Part shown: piece after piece, positions 9,420 through 18,111 of the stretch
How the letters are laid out: the number at the start of each line of letters is the position of its first letter
How positions within the stretch are numbered: the stretch's first letter is position 1
DNA from: Syntrophus buswellii
Lineage (GTDB): Bacteria > Desulfobacterota > Syntrophia > Syntrophales > Syntrophaceae
Direction of reading: 5' to 3'
Length of the DNA: 64,000 nt
NCBI RefSeq assembly: GCF_046097065.1
Contig: NZ_CP175563.1
Span: 3,100,001 to 3,164,000 of the forward strand
Made by a program: the position numbers and the translations under genes
Notes under the pieces: generated by a model
Databases searched by the model: none
What the model saw: only the letters and a program-made list of their open reading frames with translations
What the model was told of the DNA's origin: nothing

Positions 9420-9430
9420 TGTCGTTGTAG
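9420..9430. repeat. Right terminal inverted repeat of the IS
   Basis: TGTCGTTGTAG, the reverse complement of 7908-7918. Confidence 0.75.
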
Positions 9431-9518
9431 GGTTGATTTGACATCGAACCTTTCTTGTAATACGTCTCCTCCCGGGAGTCCGTCATTTAAAATAAGGAAA
9501 CAACCAGTTGTTTATACC

Positions 9519-10883
9519 ATGAAATCCGATTTTCTCTTTTATCCCCTCTTTCAGGAAGAGATCAACCGCCTCGTCCAGCATCCCGGGAGGAAAGAGGCCA
9601 GATACCTTGTGCGCATCGAGAAGGAGGTGGCTTTGCCCGATCCGGTCCTCGATCTTGTCCTCTCCTGCCCGGTGGCGGAAAAATTCTACTACAGCGCCAA
9701 GGACGCCCCCTTTGAACTCGGGGGATTGGGAAGCGCCCTGGTGATCGAGGCCGTATCGGGCGGCGAAGTGCTGGATGGGTTCCGCCGCTTGTGGAACCGG
9801 GATGAAACCATTCCCGTCTTCGGCGGCTTTGCCTTTGATGTCGAGGAAGAGCCCGCTCCCGAATGGCGATCCTTCGGACGCTACCGGTTCACGCTGCCGC
9901 TCGTTGAGATTTTCAGATCCCCCGGGGGCGCAAGGATCCGCGTCAATCATATCAATAATAAAAGGCTGCCCCGGGAGCATGTCCTCCGGGAACTGACGGA
10001 CGGTCTGCAATCCCTGGACGCCCTGCCCCGCCTTTCCCCGGCAGCAGGCCAGCCGGTCCCTGCGGAGAGGACGCTGATCCCTGAAAAGCCTCAATGGAAC
10101 AGGATGATCAAAAAGGCGCTCCGGACCATCGTCGAGGGGGATTTGAAAAAGATCGTCCTGGCCCGGAAGAAGGTTTTCACGCGGAAGGATCGCTGGGATC
10201 CTGTTCAGATTGCCGCGGTCCTGGCGGGAATTTCAGAGATGTCTTCGCTCTTTTTCTACCAGATCGAGGACGGCGTTGCGTTCCTGGGCCGTTCCCCGGA
10301 GCGGCTCTTCCGCATGCAGAACGGGATCCTCCTGGCGGATGCCATCGCCGGAACGCGGACCCGGGGGAAAAATCCATTCGATGATCAACGCCTCGAGGCG
10401 GAATTGCTGAACACCCCGAAGGAGCTGGAAGAGCATCGTTTTGTCGCCGGCTTCATCGAGACCAGGATGCATCAGCTCTGCGCGGATGTGCAGGTAGAAT
10501 CCAGGGAAGAGATCCTGAAGCTGAAAAATGTTCAGCACATCATCACCCGGTATTCCGGCCGGTCGCAACAGAATTTCTCCCCTTTGGCCATTGCCGAAGC
10601 CTTTCACCCCACCCCCGCCGTGGGCGGTTTTCCCCAGGAGGAAATCCGTTCGTGCCTTCGCCGTTATGAACCCTTCCAGCGGGGATGGTACGCGGCCCCC
10701 ATCGGCTGGATGAACCGGAAAAACGCCGATTTCTCCGTCGGGATCCGCTCGGCCCTGGTCAACGGGAAGTCGTTGCATATTTTCGCCGGAGCCGGTATCG
10801 TCTTGCAGTCAAACGCCCATGCCGAATGGAAGGAAACGGAAAAGAAGATGGACAACTTTGCCGCCATCCTGGGAGAAATCTGA
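9519..10883 (+). CDS. menF: Isochorismate synthase MenF
   Basis: Isomerises chorismate to isochorismate, the first committed step of classical menaquinone synthesis. The chorismate-binding domain fills the C-terminal two thirds: SPERLFRMQNG, ADAIAGTRTRG, then LKNVQHIITRYSG, FHPTPAVGG and IFAGAGIVLQSNAHAEWKE with the Mg-binding and catalytic Glu residues. I use the ATG at 9519 (454 residues); an in-frame TTG at 9438 lies almost inside the IS end and adds an unrelated leader. The ribosome binding site is poor. Its stop overlaps the menD start, opening a menF-menD-menB transcript. The IS directly upstream may have replaced or supplied the promoter. Confidence 0.95.
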   Translation: MKSDFLFYPLFQEEINRLVQHPGRKEARYLVRIEKEVALPDPVLDLVLSCPVAEKFYYSAKDAPFELGGLGSALVIEAVSGGEVLDGFRRLWNRDETIPVFGGFAFDVEEEPAPEWRSFGRYRFTLPLVEIFRSPGGARIRVNHINNKRLPREHVLRELTDGLQSLDALPRLSPAAGQPVPAERTLIPEKPQWNRMIKKALRTIVEGDLKKIVLARKKVFTRKDRWDPVQIAAVLAGISEMSSLFFYQIEDGVAFLGRSPERLFRMQNGILLADAIAGTRTRGKNPFDDQRLEAELLNTPKELEEHRFVAGFIETRMHQLCADVQVESREEILKLKNVQHIITRYSGRSQQNFSPLAIAEAFHPTPAVGGFPQEEIRSCLRRYEPFQRGWYAAPIGWMNRKNADFSVGIRSALVNGKSLHIFAGAGIVLQSNAHAEWKETEKKMDNFAAILGEI

Positions 10884-12619
10884 TGCCTCCCCTGCCGCTG
10901 TCCGATAATCTCAATCTGCTGTGGTCGTCGCTGATCGTCGCCGAACTGATCAAGAACGGGCTGGACACGTTTTTTATTTCTCCCGGCAACCGCAATGCCC
11001 CCTTGATCTCCGCCCTGGCCCATGAGGACCGGGCCAGGAAGAAGGTCTGCGTGGACGAGAGGGCGGCCGGATACCGTGCCCTCGGTCATGCGAAGGCCAC
11101 AGGCCGTCCCGGCGTATTGGTCTGCACCTCCGGAACGGCGCCGGCCAACTATTACCCGGCGGCCATTGAAGGTTTCCGGGACGAGGTCCCGATGATGATC
11201 CTCAGCGCGGACCGCCCCCCGGAGCTCGTGGGAAGCGACGCCAACCAGACGATTGTCCAGCCGGATCTTTACGGGTCCTATTGCCGGGACTCCCTTTTCC
11301 TGCCCTGCCCCTGTGCTGATTATCCCCTGGAGGCCCTGCTGGCCAAGATCGATTACCTCGTTACCGCGGCAACCGGTCCGGTCCACGTCAACTGCGCCTT
11401 CCGGGACCCCCTGGTGCCGGGCCTTCCCGACCCTCAGCCGATTCCCAAAGGGCTGCTGGAGATGGCAGAGCGTCTGTACAGCCGAAGCAGGCCCTACACA
11501 AGCTACCCCGCCCCGGAGACGATGATCCGCGACATGGACGGCATCGCGGCTAAAATCGCCGCCACCTCCAGGGGGCTGGTGGTCATCGGCCGCCTCGATG
11601 GGCCTGAGGATATCGAAGCCCTCGAATGGCTGGTCATGACCCTCGGCTGGCCGGTGTTCTGCGACGTCGCTTCGTCCATGAAGGGGATTCTTCCGGCGAC
11701 CCGGCAGCTCTTCAGCCTGGATCACCCCGAAGCCATCCGGTTGATCGCGGAATACTCCCCCGAAACGATCCTGCAGTTCGGTTCCGGTCTCGTATCCAAG
11801 CATTACTACGCCACCCTTCTGCCTCAAAGCGAGGCGGAGGTGATCCAGATCTGCCCCCGGAAGGGGCTGCGCGATCCCGCCCATCGGGTGAACAGCCGCA
11901 TCCTGGTTTCCGCCCATGCCTTTGTAGACGCCTTGAATCTTCAGAACGATCTGTCCCTGGACAGGGTGGCGCGACTGCGTCTTCTCGGTCCCATGGAAAC
12001 CCTCTACCAGCTCATGGAAACCCTCCTTGCCCGGAAGGTCTTGAGCTTTCCCGGAATCGCGGTCGACATCCTTGCCGGGATTCCCGACGGGGAGGGCCTG
12101 TTCCTGGGAAATTCCCTGGTCATCCGGGCCTTCGATGCCGTCCGTTCCCCCTTTCCACGGAGGATTTCCGTTATCTCCAACCGCGGGGTGAGCGGGATCG
12201 AGGGAAATATCGCCACGAGCGTCGGCTTTGCCGAAGCCTCACAGCGGCGGGTGACAGCGGTGATCGGCGACATCTCCTTTCTTCATGATCTGAATTCCCT
12301 CCTGCTTCTCGCCGGGAGCACGACACCCGTCATCCTCGTCGTAATCAACAACGGGGGGGGGAGGATTTTTGAGAGGCTCCCCATCCGCAATTTTCCCGAG
12401 ATTATCGATCCTTACATGACAACCCCCCACGGCATGACCTTCGAGCGGATGGCAGCTCAGTTCGATCTGCCCTATTTCAAGGCGGGGACACCGGGGGAAG
12501 TGGCTCATCATTACGGCCAGGCCCTGAAGCTGGAGCGTTCCGCCATCCTCGAAGTGATCCTGTCCCCGGAGGAAGATCTGAGAACGTTTGCGGACATGCA
12601 GCAGATCCGCCTGCCATAA
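10883..12619 (+). CDS. menD: SEPHCHC synthase MenD
   Basis: Thiamine-diphosphate enzyme that joins 2-oxoglutarate-derived succinic semialdehyde to isochorismate. The N-terminal PYR domain shows FFISPGNRNAPLISAL and the conserved Glu in VDERAAGYRALG; the C-terminal PP domain shows GDISFLHDLNSLL followed by VVINNGGGRIFERLP, the ThDP/Mg-binding region. At 578 residues the length fits MenD. The ATG shares its A with the menF TGA stop, a translational coupling, and removes a spurious upstream extension. Confidence 0.97.
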   Translation: MPPLPLSDNLNLLWSSLIVAELIKNGLDTFFISPGNRNAPLISALAHEDRARKKVCVDERAAGYRALGHAKATGRPGVLVCTSGTAPANYYPAAIEGFRDEVPMMILSADRPPELVGSDANQTIVQPDLYGSYCRDSLFLPCPCADYPLEALLAKIDYLVTAATGPVHVNCAFRDPLVPGLPDPQPIPKGLLEMAERLYSRSRPYTSYPAPETMIRDMDGIAAKIAATSRGLVVIGRLDGPEDIEALEWLVMTLGWPVFCDVASSMKGILPATRQLFSLDHPEAIRLIAEYSPETILQFGSGLVSKHYYATLLPQSEAEVIQICPRKGLRDPAHRVNSRILVSAHAFVDALNLQNDLSLDRVARLRLLGPMETLYQLMETLLARKVLSFPGIAVDILAGIPDGEGLFLGNSLVIRAFDAVRSPFPRRISVISNRGVSGIEGNIATSVGFAEASQRRVTAVIGDISFLHDLNSLLLLAGSTTPVILVVINNGGGRIFERLPIRNFPEIIDPYMTTPHGMTFERMAAQFDLPYFKAGTPGEVAHHYGQALKLERSAILEVILSPEEDLRTFADMQQIRLP

Positions 12620-12647
12620 CCCCATTTCAGAAAGGAAAGAGAAACCC

Positions 12648-13541
12648 ATGATTTCAGAAATTTTTGACCCGGAACTCTGGCTTGAAGTTCCCGGCTTCGA
12701 ATTTACGGACATCACCTACCATCGCGCCAAGGAACAGGGGACCGTCCGCGTCGCCTTCAACCGGCCGGAAATCCGCAATGCCTTTCGGCCCAGGACGGTC
12801 GACGAACTCTACCTGGCTCTGGACCATGCCCGCATGACCCCCGACGTCGGCGTGGTGCTCCTCACGGGAAATGGCCCTTCTCCCAAGGATGGCGTCTGGG
12901 CCTTCTGTTCCGGGGGCGATCAGCAGATCCGTGGCAGGGACGGCTATAAATATGCGGGCCAGAAAGGGGCGGTCGATTTCAGCCGCCTGGGACGGCTTCA
13001 TATCCTTGAAGTTCAACGCCTGATCCGGTTCATGCCCAAGATTGTCGTGGCCGTTGTCCCCGGCTGGGCCGTCGGCGGCGGTCACAGCCTCCACGCCGTG
13101 TGCGATCTCACGCTTGCCTCGAAAGAGCATGCCATCTTCCGGCAGACCGATCCCGATGTCGCCAGCTTCGACAGCGGTTACGGCTCCGCTTACCTGGCAA
13201 AGCATATCGGCCAGAAGCGCGCCAGGGAGATTTTTTTCCTGGGGTTCAACTATACCGCCCAGGATGCCTTCGAGATGGGCATGGTGAACAAGGTCGTTCC
13301 TCACGTGGATCTGGAGAACGTCGCCCTTGAATGGGCGGGAATCATGAACTCCAAATCGCCGACGGCCATGCGGATGCTGAAGTACGGTTTCAACCTGCTG
13401 GACGACGGCATGGTGGGACAGCAGATCTTCGCCGGGGAGGCTACACGGCTGGCATACGGCACACCGGAAGCCGAAGAAGGGCGCAATGCCTTTCTGGAGA
13501 AGCGCCCCCAGGACTTCAAGAAATTCCCCTGGCACTTCTGA
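12648..13541 (+). CDS. menB: 1,4-dihydroxy-2-naphthoyl-CoA synthase MenB
   Basis: Crotonase-fold enzyme that closes the naphthoquinone ring from o-succinylbenzoyl-CoA. MenB hallmarks are FNRPEIRNAFRP, the CSGGDQ loop, the oxyanion-hole WAVGGGHSLHAVCDL and the DSGYGSAYLAKHIGQK segment; the C-terminus ends with a characteristic RPQDFKKFPW. The ATG at 12648 follows AAAGGAAAGAG; the 297-residue product has a slightly long N-terminus. It lies 28 bp after menD and is followed by a strong hairpin, so it ends the first men transcript. Confidence 0.95.
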   Translation: MISEIFDPELWLEVPGFEFTDITYHRAKEQGTVRVAFNRPEIRNAFRPRTVDELYLALDHARMTPDVGVVLLTGNGPSPKDGVWAFCSGGDQQIRGRDGYKYAGQKGAVDFSRLGRLHILEVQRLIRFMPKIVVAVVPGWAVGGGHSLHAVCDLTLASKEHAIFRQTDPDVASFDSGYGSAYLAKHIGQKRAREIFFLGFNYTAQDAFEMGMVNKVVPHVDLENVALEWAGIMNSKSPTAMRMLKYGFNLLDDGMVGQQIFAGEATRLAYGTPEAEEGRNAFLEKRPQDFKKFPWHF

Positions 13542-13563
13542 AATCCAGAGAACCAGGGCGGAT

Positions 13564-13600
13564 CGGGCACGTTATGCGTCCAGCCGACGCATAACGCCCG
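13564..13600 (+). terminator. Hairpin after menB, probable terminator
   Basis: A perfect 10-bp stem (GTTATGCGTC with GACGCATAAC, 5-nt loop) extended by an outer 5-bp GC stem after a 2-nt bulge. It lies between converging genes. There is no T-run, so Rho-independent termination is uncertain. Confidence 0.5.
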
Positions 13601-13700
13601 GGATGCCGAAACGGATCGGCCGGAAAGGGGATGCGCTCCGCACTCCCGGCCGCAACGGAAGAGAGAGCGCCTTGCGTGCCCCGATGCCGGAGAATGCTTC

Positions 13701-14450
13701 TTACACCCGGACTATCTGAAACAGCTTTTCCTGAGGCGCGTAAATGTATTCCTGTATCTTCTCATGCATCACTCTGTGGACCTGTGGCGCAAAACCGGGC
13801 TCTTTGCGCACCCGCTTGTACAGGGGGCTGAAGGTGTCGTGGGGGTTGACGTTGGGCTTCAGGATAACCTGATTTCCCGTTTGCTTGTCCATGAAAACCA
13901 TCTGGTTTTTCTCCACGGGAATCAACACCAGGTCTCCCCTGGTGGGCAAGGCGCTCAGATCCGTCCTGGCGCCGGTAATGTAGGCCAGGGCATCAGCCTG
14001 GCAGCAATGTATCGAGGTCTGCACCTTGATGGACTGGCGCAGAGGAAGCCTGTCGGGATATAAAATTTTGAAGGCCTCCTGAGCCGCCCGGAAGGCAAAG
14101 GCGCTCCCCCCGCAGTATCCATGAACCTTCATCACGTCGGCAAGCTTAATTTCAACCACATCGCTTGTGGCCACCCCGACGAGGACGGAATCAGGACTTC
14201 TCATCAGGATCGAAACATCGGGAATTTTCACAAAAGGAAGTTCCTGTTCGTTTCCCGGCAGGCCTGCCGCCGGAGGGGCACCGGAACGTTCGTTCCCGGC
14301 AAAGACACGCTCCGAAGAGGTGAACGCGATCACTGCCGTGCCTAACATGGTTGCACTCTTCAGAAAATCTCTCCGATCCAGATCCGTTGCCCGATGCGGA
14401 TCGGACGCCGCCTCACCAACGCTTGCCTGCCCCTTTTCCAAACGTCTCAT
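13701..14450 (-). CDS. Tat-exported FmdE-like domain protein
   Basis: A 249-residue protein with a twin-arginine signal (RR at residues 26-27 in DLDRRDFLKSATMLG, then a hydrophobic stretch), so probably exported folded with a metal or cofactor. The central KVHGYCGGSAFAFRAAQEAF and the nearby IHCCQADALAYITGAR resemble FmdE-family domains, which have an HGHxCPG-type motif; here the motif is HGYCGG and an extra CC pair is present. AAGGAGG precedes the ATG. It converges on menB and diverges from the flavocytochrome gene. Metal or haem binding in the periplasm is plausible, but the function is unknown. Confidence 0.75.
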   Translation of the reverse strand: MRRLEKGQASVGEAASDPHRATDLDRRDFLKSATMLGTAVIAFTSSERVFAGNERSGAPPAAGLPGNEQELPFVKIPDVSILMRSPDSVLVGVATSDVVEIKLADVMKVHGYCGGSAFAFRAAQEAFKILYPDRLPLRQSIKVQTSIHCCQADALAYITGARTDLSALPTRGDLVLIPVEKNQMVFMDKQTGNQVILKPNVNPHDTFSPLYKRVRKEPGFAPQVHRVMHEKIQEYIYAPQEKLFQIVRV

Positions 14451-14764
14451 TTTTCAAAGCCCTCCTTAGATATGTTCTTCAAGCCGCACGGTATCGACTC
14501 ACTCCAAAGCATCTCGCCACCATTCCATGAAGCCTCCCGTGACGGCACACCGGCGGATCGATTATACCATGCGAATCCTATGTGGCCATTTCTTTTTGAC
14601 CTCTCGCGGGCGTTGCAATCCGGATGTTCCTGAGACCACCCGGATGTCCACCCCGGGGCCCGCTGAACCTTCCTCTGCAACCGCCCCCCGGCAAAGAAAA
14701 AGCCGCCGGAACATGTCGTGACAACTCTTCTCTCGTCAATGCACCCTGGCGATATCAGCGCCGA
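14451..14764. other. Divergent intergenic region, no gene seen
   Basis: About 300 bases between the Tat protein and the flavocytochrome promoter. Small open frames here have no ribosome binding sites and unnatural composition. It should include the promoter of the Tat gene on the minus strand. Confidence 0.45.
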
Positions 14765-14793
14765 TTGACACGGCATCTTTTTGCACCTATAAT
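14765..14793 (+). promoter_or_regulatory. Consensus sigma-70 promoter of the flavocytochrome gene
   Basis: TTGACA (14765-14770), 17 bp, TATAAT (14788-14793): a perfect consensus pair, about 98 bp before the flavocytochrome ATG. Confidence 0.8.
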
Positions 14794-14891
14794 CTTTTTG
14801 TTGCGGACTTGCAGGATCAAGCCCCAGGGTTCAGGAAGCGTATTCAAACCCACAACCGTTTTTATGTTTCCCCGATATGAGGAGGTTTCCC

Positions 14892-16664
14892 ATGAAATCA
14901 GGAAAATGGATGGCGTCAATGCTCTTTGCGGTCATTGCCGTCTTCGCATCGGTGCTGCTCTGGGCTTCAGCAAATGGGCCCTATCTTGCCGATGCCCACA
15001 AGGACAAGGGATTGAATTGCACCGCCTGTCATGGCGACACCATGGAGGTTGATGACAACGAAACACTTGTCAACTCCGCCTGCGTCAAGTGCCACGGGTC
15101 GCTCGCCAAGGTGGCTGAAAAGTCGGAAGAAGCGGTCAACGCGCACAAATCGCATCTCGGCAACATGAACTGCACGGTCTGCCATGCCGGGCATGCCGAT
15201 TCCATGTCGTACTGTCTCGGCTGCCATCATTTCGACATGAACATACCCTTCGGCAAAGTCGCCGCCCGTGTGCCTTCGACCACTCTGCCCGTTGTGAAAG
15301 AGATCCCGGCGAACCTTCGAACGGACAAGACGGATATCGTGATCATCGGGGCAGGGGCAACGGGCTTTGCCGCGGCCATCACCGCCCACGACAGAGGGGC
15401 GAAAGTCATTCTCCTGGAAAAAATGCCCATTACCGGCGGGAACAGCCAGCTTGCCGCGGGCGGAATGAACGCCTCGGAAACAAGGATTCAGAAGGAGAAA
15501 GGCATCAAGGATTCCGTGGATCTCATGTACGAAGACACGATGAAAGGCGGAAAGAACACCAGTGATCCCGGTCTGGTCAAAATCCTGGCAAAGGATTCCG
15601 CCGCCGCCGTTGATTGGCTCACCTCTCTCGGAGCCGATCTGAGCGATGTGGGGCGATTGGGCGGGGCAAGCGCCGCCAGGGCCCACAGGCCCAGCGGGGG
15701 AGCCGCCGTCGGCGCGAACATCACCCAGGCCCTGAAGAAAAATGCGGAAGACCGCAAGATCGATATCCGGGTCAACAGCCGGGCGATCAAGATTCTGGAG
15801 GACGGCAAGGGACGCGTGACCGGCGTGCTGGTGGAAGGCAAGCACAGCAAACTCTACAAGATTTCGGCCAAGGCGGTCATCATTGCCGCCGGGGGATTTT
15901 CCGCCAATCCCGAACGAGTGGCCTATTACCAGCCGACGTTCAAAGGGATGACCACCTCCAATCAACCGGGCGCGACGGGCGACGGGATACATCTCGGTGA
16001 TGCGGCAGGTGGGGATCTGGTCGATATGAAGCAGATACAGATACATCCCACGGTTGCCGCAGGCAGCCGCATCCTGATTACTGAAGCGGTGCGCGGCAAC
16101 GGTGCCATTCTCGTGAACCGCGACGGCAGGCGGTTTGTAAACGAAATGACGACCCGCGATGCCGCCTCCGCCGCCATTCTCGCCCAGACCGGCAAGTCGG
16201 CGTTCCTCGTCTTTGACGAAGGGATCCGAAAAAGCCTCAGGCAGATCGAAGGCTACTTTCATCTGAATCTGGTCACCGCCGGGACGACCATAGCCGACCT
16301 GGCAGCGAAGATCAAAGTGCCTGCAGCAGAACTTGAGGCGACCCTCAGCGCCTACAATAAGGCCGTTGACGAAAAGAGCGATGCCGCGTTCAAGAGGCCT
16401 GACATGCCCCGGTCGATCAAAACTCCGCGATTCTATGCCATTGAAATCATGCCCGGTGTGCATTACACCATGGGCGGCCTGAAGGTGGACGCAAACGCCC
16501 AGGTGATGGCTAAGGACGGCAAGCCCATTCCCGGACTGTTTGCCGCCGGCGAGGGGACAGGCGGTGTTCATGGCGCAAACCGCCTGGGCGGAAATTCCAT
16601 CACGCAGACCATCGTTTTTGGAAGAATCGTCGGTGAAAGCGCCGCAAAATTTGCAAAACAGTGA
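14892..16664 (+). CDS. Periplasmic tetraheme flavocytochrome c, fumarate-reductase family
   Basis: 590 residues in three parts. A signal peptide (residues 1 to about 27) is followed by a small cytochrome domain with four CxxCH haem sites (Cys43, 64, 94 and 108) and extra His residues for axial ligation. From about residue 147 there is an FAD domain (IIGAGATGFAAA, then EKMPITGGNSQLAAGG) of the FrdA/FccA/UrdA type. Active-site positions of soluble fumarate reductases appear conserved: His in QIHPTVA, the proton-donor Arg region DGRRFVNEMTTRD, and HYTMGG. The end GVHGANRLGGNSITQTIVFG is typical. GAGGAGG precedes the ATG at 14892. Fumarate is the likely acceptor, but urocanate, methacrylate or other enoates are possible in this family. 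Confidence 0.92.
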   Translation: MKSGKWMASMLFAVIAVFASVLLWASANGPYLADAHKDKGLNCTACHGDTMEVDDNETLVNSACVKCHGSLAKVAEKSEEAVNAHKSHLGNMNCTVCHAGHADSMSYCLGCHHFDMNIPFGKVAARVPSTTLPVVKEIPANLRTDKTDIVIIGAGATGFAAAITAHDRGAKVILLEKMPITGGNSQLAAGGMNASETRIQKEKGIKDSVDLMYEDTMKGGKNTSDPGLVKILAKDSAAAVDWLTSLGADLSDVGRLGGASAARAHRPSGGAAVGANITQALKKNAEDRKIDIRVNSRAIKILEDGKGRVTGVLVEGKHSKLYKISAKAVIIAAGGFSANPERVAYYQPTFKGMTTSNQPGATGDGIHLGDAAGGDLVDMKQIQIHPTVAAGSRILITEAVRGNGAILVNRDGRRFVNEMTTRDAASAAILAQTGKSAFLVFDEGIRKSLRQIEGYFHLNLVTAGTTIADLAAKIKVPAAELEATLSAYNKAVDEKSDAAFKRPDMPRSIKTPRFYAIEIMPGVHYTMGGLKVDANAQVMAKDGKPIPGLFAAGEGTGGVHGANRLGGNSITQTIVFGRIVGESAAKFAKQ

Positions 16665-16691
16665 TGACGGACAAATCGATCTCATCTTTTC

Positions 16692-16739
16692 GGGGGACAT
16701 AACATGTATTTCCGGATGGCTCATACGTGTTATGCCCCC
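16692..16739. terminator. Long hairpin after the flavocytochrome gene
   Basis: About 17 bp of near-perfect inverted repeat (GGGGGACATAACATGTAT against ATACGTGTTATGCCCCC, one bulged A, one G-T) with a 13-nt loop, 28 bp after the stop. It is not followed by a clean T-run on either strand. Confidence 0.45.
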
Positions 16740-16883
16740 AAAATTCTTTCATAATCAGGAATGATCACGAGACAGCCCCGGGGATCCGGTGCCGCTCCGG
16801 ATCAAAAAGCTTTTTCTCAGGGATTTCACCACTGGAATCCATCACGTTCATCTGGCGGCATCGCCGGAAAGAAGGCAGAGGCA

Positions 16884-17348
16884 ATGAGAAGAAACGTCAT
16901 TTGGCCGTATGCGCTGTGGATGGTGCTCTTCGCGGCTGCGGTTTCCGGATGCGCCCCGGTTTTCTGGAGGGGGGAAAAGCCACGCATCGATATCGTCAGT
17001 ATTGCTCCCAAGGAGATGCGCCTTATGGAGCAGACGTTTTTGATGGAGCTTCGGATTCTCAATACCACGGAGAGGGACTTGAACATCACCGGGGTTGTTT
17101 TCGATCTGGAGATCAACGGCCAGCCCTTTGCCAAGGGGGTTTCAAATCAGAGCCTTACCGTGGAGCGCCTGAGCACGAAGACCGTCAAAATCGAGGCTTA
17201 TACCGGGCTCACCAGCATCCTGCGGCAGCTTTCGGAGCTGGGGAAAGGGGGATTCGATTCGGGATTGAAGTACCGGCTGAAAGGATCCCTTTATTCGGGG
17301 GCGCCTTTTTTCCGCATCCCCTTCAACGAAACGGGCGAATTCAAGTAG
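16884..17348 (+). CDS. Lipoprotein with LEA14/WHy-like domain
   Basis: A 154-residue protein. The N-terminus is a lipoprotein signal ending AAAVSGC (predicted lipidated Cys). The rest resembles the LEA14/WHy fold: alternating beta strands with LRILNTTERDLNITGVVFDLEINGQPF and a later TVERLSTKTVKIEAY. Such proteins sit in the envelope and are poorly characterised; desiccation or stress roles are known for plant relatives only. The ATG at 16884 is chosen because the signal peptide begins there; an ATG at 16761 would bury it. It may be read through from the flavocytochrome gene across the hairpin. Confidence 0.8.
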   Translation: MRRNVIWPYALWMVLFAAAVSGCAPVFWRGEKPRIDIVSIAPKEMRLMEQTFLMELRILNTTERDLNITGVVFDLEINGQPFAKGVSNQSLTVERLSTKTVKIEAYTGLTSILRQLSELGKGGFDSGLKYRLKGSLYSGAPFFRIPFNETGEFK

Positions 17349-17378
17349 AAGAAGAGGGGCTTTTCCTGCAGGTCCATG

Positions 17379-17395
17379 CCCCGGTTGAACCGGGG
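17379..17395. terminator. Small hairpin between convergent genes
   Basis: CCCCGG and CCGGGG around a 5-nt loop, lying between the lipoprotein gene and the converging 17427-17765 gene. There is no T-run, so this is a weak candidate. Confidence 0.25.
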
Positions 17396-17426
17396 GAGCA
17401 CCCTTAATTAGGATGGGGTTCATCGA

Positions 17427-17765
17427 TTACCCCGACGTATCATGACCGCTCTGTGCCTGCTCCCTCTGGTATTCCGCGATGGCTTCCTCTACGACTTTGT
17501 CCCAGTCCCGTTCATATTCGTCCTCGATGCAGTCGTATCCCAGGTCGAGCCACGTCCCGTCTTCCATCTCGGCATAGACATGGAAGATCTTCGGGTTCTG
17601 AATCAGGCCGATGACCGTTTCGCCGGGCTGAATCGTCCTTGCATCCGATTCCAGATTCGCGTCAACCTCCAATGGAATGACATCGACGCTCCGCTGGTCA
17701 TAGCCTTCTTCCGTTTCCACGACGAGGAGTCCATGGACTTTGATTCTCTTGAACTTGTAATTCAT
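17427..17765 (-). CDS. Conserved-looking small protein of unknown function
   Basis: A 112-residue acidic soluble protein with a GGAGGG site 8 nt before the ATG at 17765. The N-terminal MNYKFKRIKVHGLLVVETEE looks like a beta-rich start; the C-terminal third is acidic and helical (CIEDEYERDWDKVVEEAIAE). It has no signal peptide and no motif I recognise. It is transcribed against the lipoprotein gene and away from menC. Confidence 0.65.
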   Translation of the reverse strand: MNYKFKRIKVHGLLVVETEEGYDQRSVDVIPLEVDANLESDARTIQPGETVIGLIQNPKIFHVYAEMEDGTWLDLGYDCIEDEYERDWDKVVEEAIAEYQREQAQSGHDTSG

Positions 17766-17969
17766 CTGCCCACCCTCCGGCATGCCTCTTCCCTTCCACT
17801 TCTTTCCATCGCGTCAAATCGCCCGTCATCCCGGCCGTTGCCCCTTGTCTCCCCCCGGCGTGACCTGCTCATCATCATACTCAAGTTCCCATGGCTGTTC
17901 AACATAAAGGTTGCCCAGAACTTCGCGGCCGAAGGGCACAAGCCCCTCCCCCTCGGCCGCCTTTTATCA
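17766..17969. other. Divergent region upstream of menC, no gene seen
   Basis: The whole gap to menC is about 345 bases (17766-18111). This first part holds only fragmentary open frames and presumably the minus-strand promoter of the small unknown gene. Confidence 0.4.
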
Positions 17970-17999
17970 TTGACACGCTGCGGTCTTTTTCCCTATGCT
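17970..17999 (+). promoter_or_regulatory. Sigma-70 promoter of menCEHA
   Basis: TTGACA (17970-17975), 18 bp, TATGCT (17994-17999), about 113 bp before the menC start. It closely resembles the promoter at 24776-24804. Confidence 0.6.
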
Positions 18000-18111
18000 C
18001 ACCTTCTGTTAAGACGAAGGCTTCCATCCATCCCTGCGCGGGGACACCTTGGACGTTTCTTCGTCTACCATGCTTTCCTCCCACAGAGGGGGATTTCGGG
18101 GCACATTCACG

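Larger units (their letters stand above)
7908..9430 (+). mobile_element. IS701-like insertion sequence, about 1.52 kb
   Basis: One transposase gene bounded by 11-bp perfect terminal inverted repeats (CTACAACGACA at 7908-7918 and its complement at 9420-9430) that continue imperfectly for about 12 more bases. Size and transposase type fit the IS701 family. I see no clean target duplication: the flanks differ, so the insertion may be old or the ends slightly misplaced. It lies between the Fur-family gene and menF, ending 89 bp before the menF start. Confidence 0.8.

Noticed and set aside
9438..9518. TTG start for menF at 9438
   Set aside because: It lies almost in the IS terminus and encodes a leader unlike MenF; ATG 9519 gives the family-like start.
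10664..11917. Minus-strand frame of 417 residues across menF/menD
   Set aside because: Antisense shadow; composition is His/Arg/Pro-rich and it has no motifs.
14967..16724. 585-residue open frame on the minus strand opposite the flavocytochrome gene
   Set aside because: Shadow of a GC-rich gene; the plus strand has four CxxCH motifs and an FAD domain.
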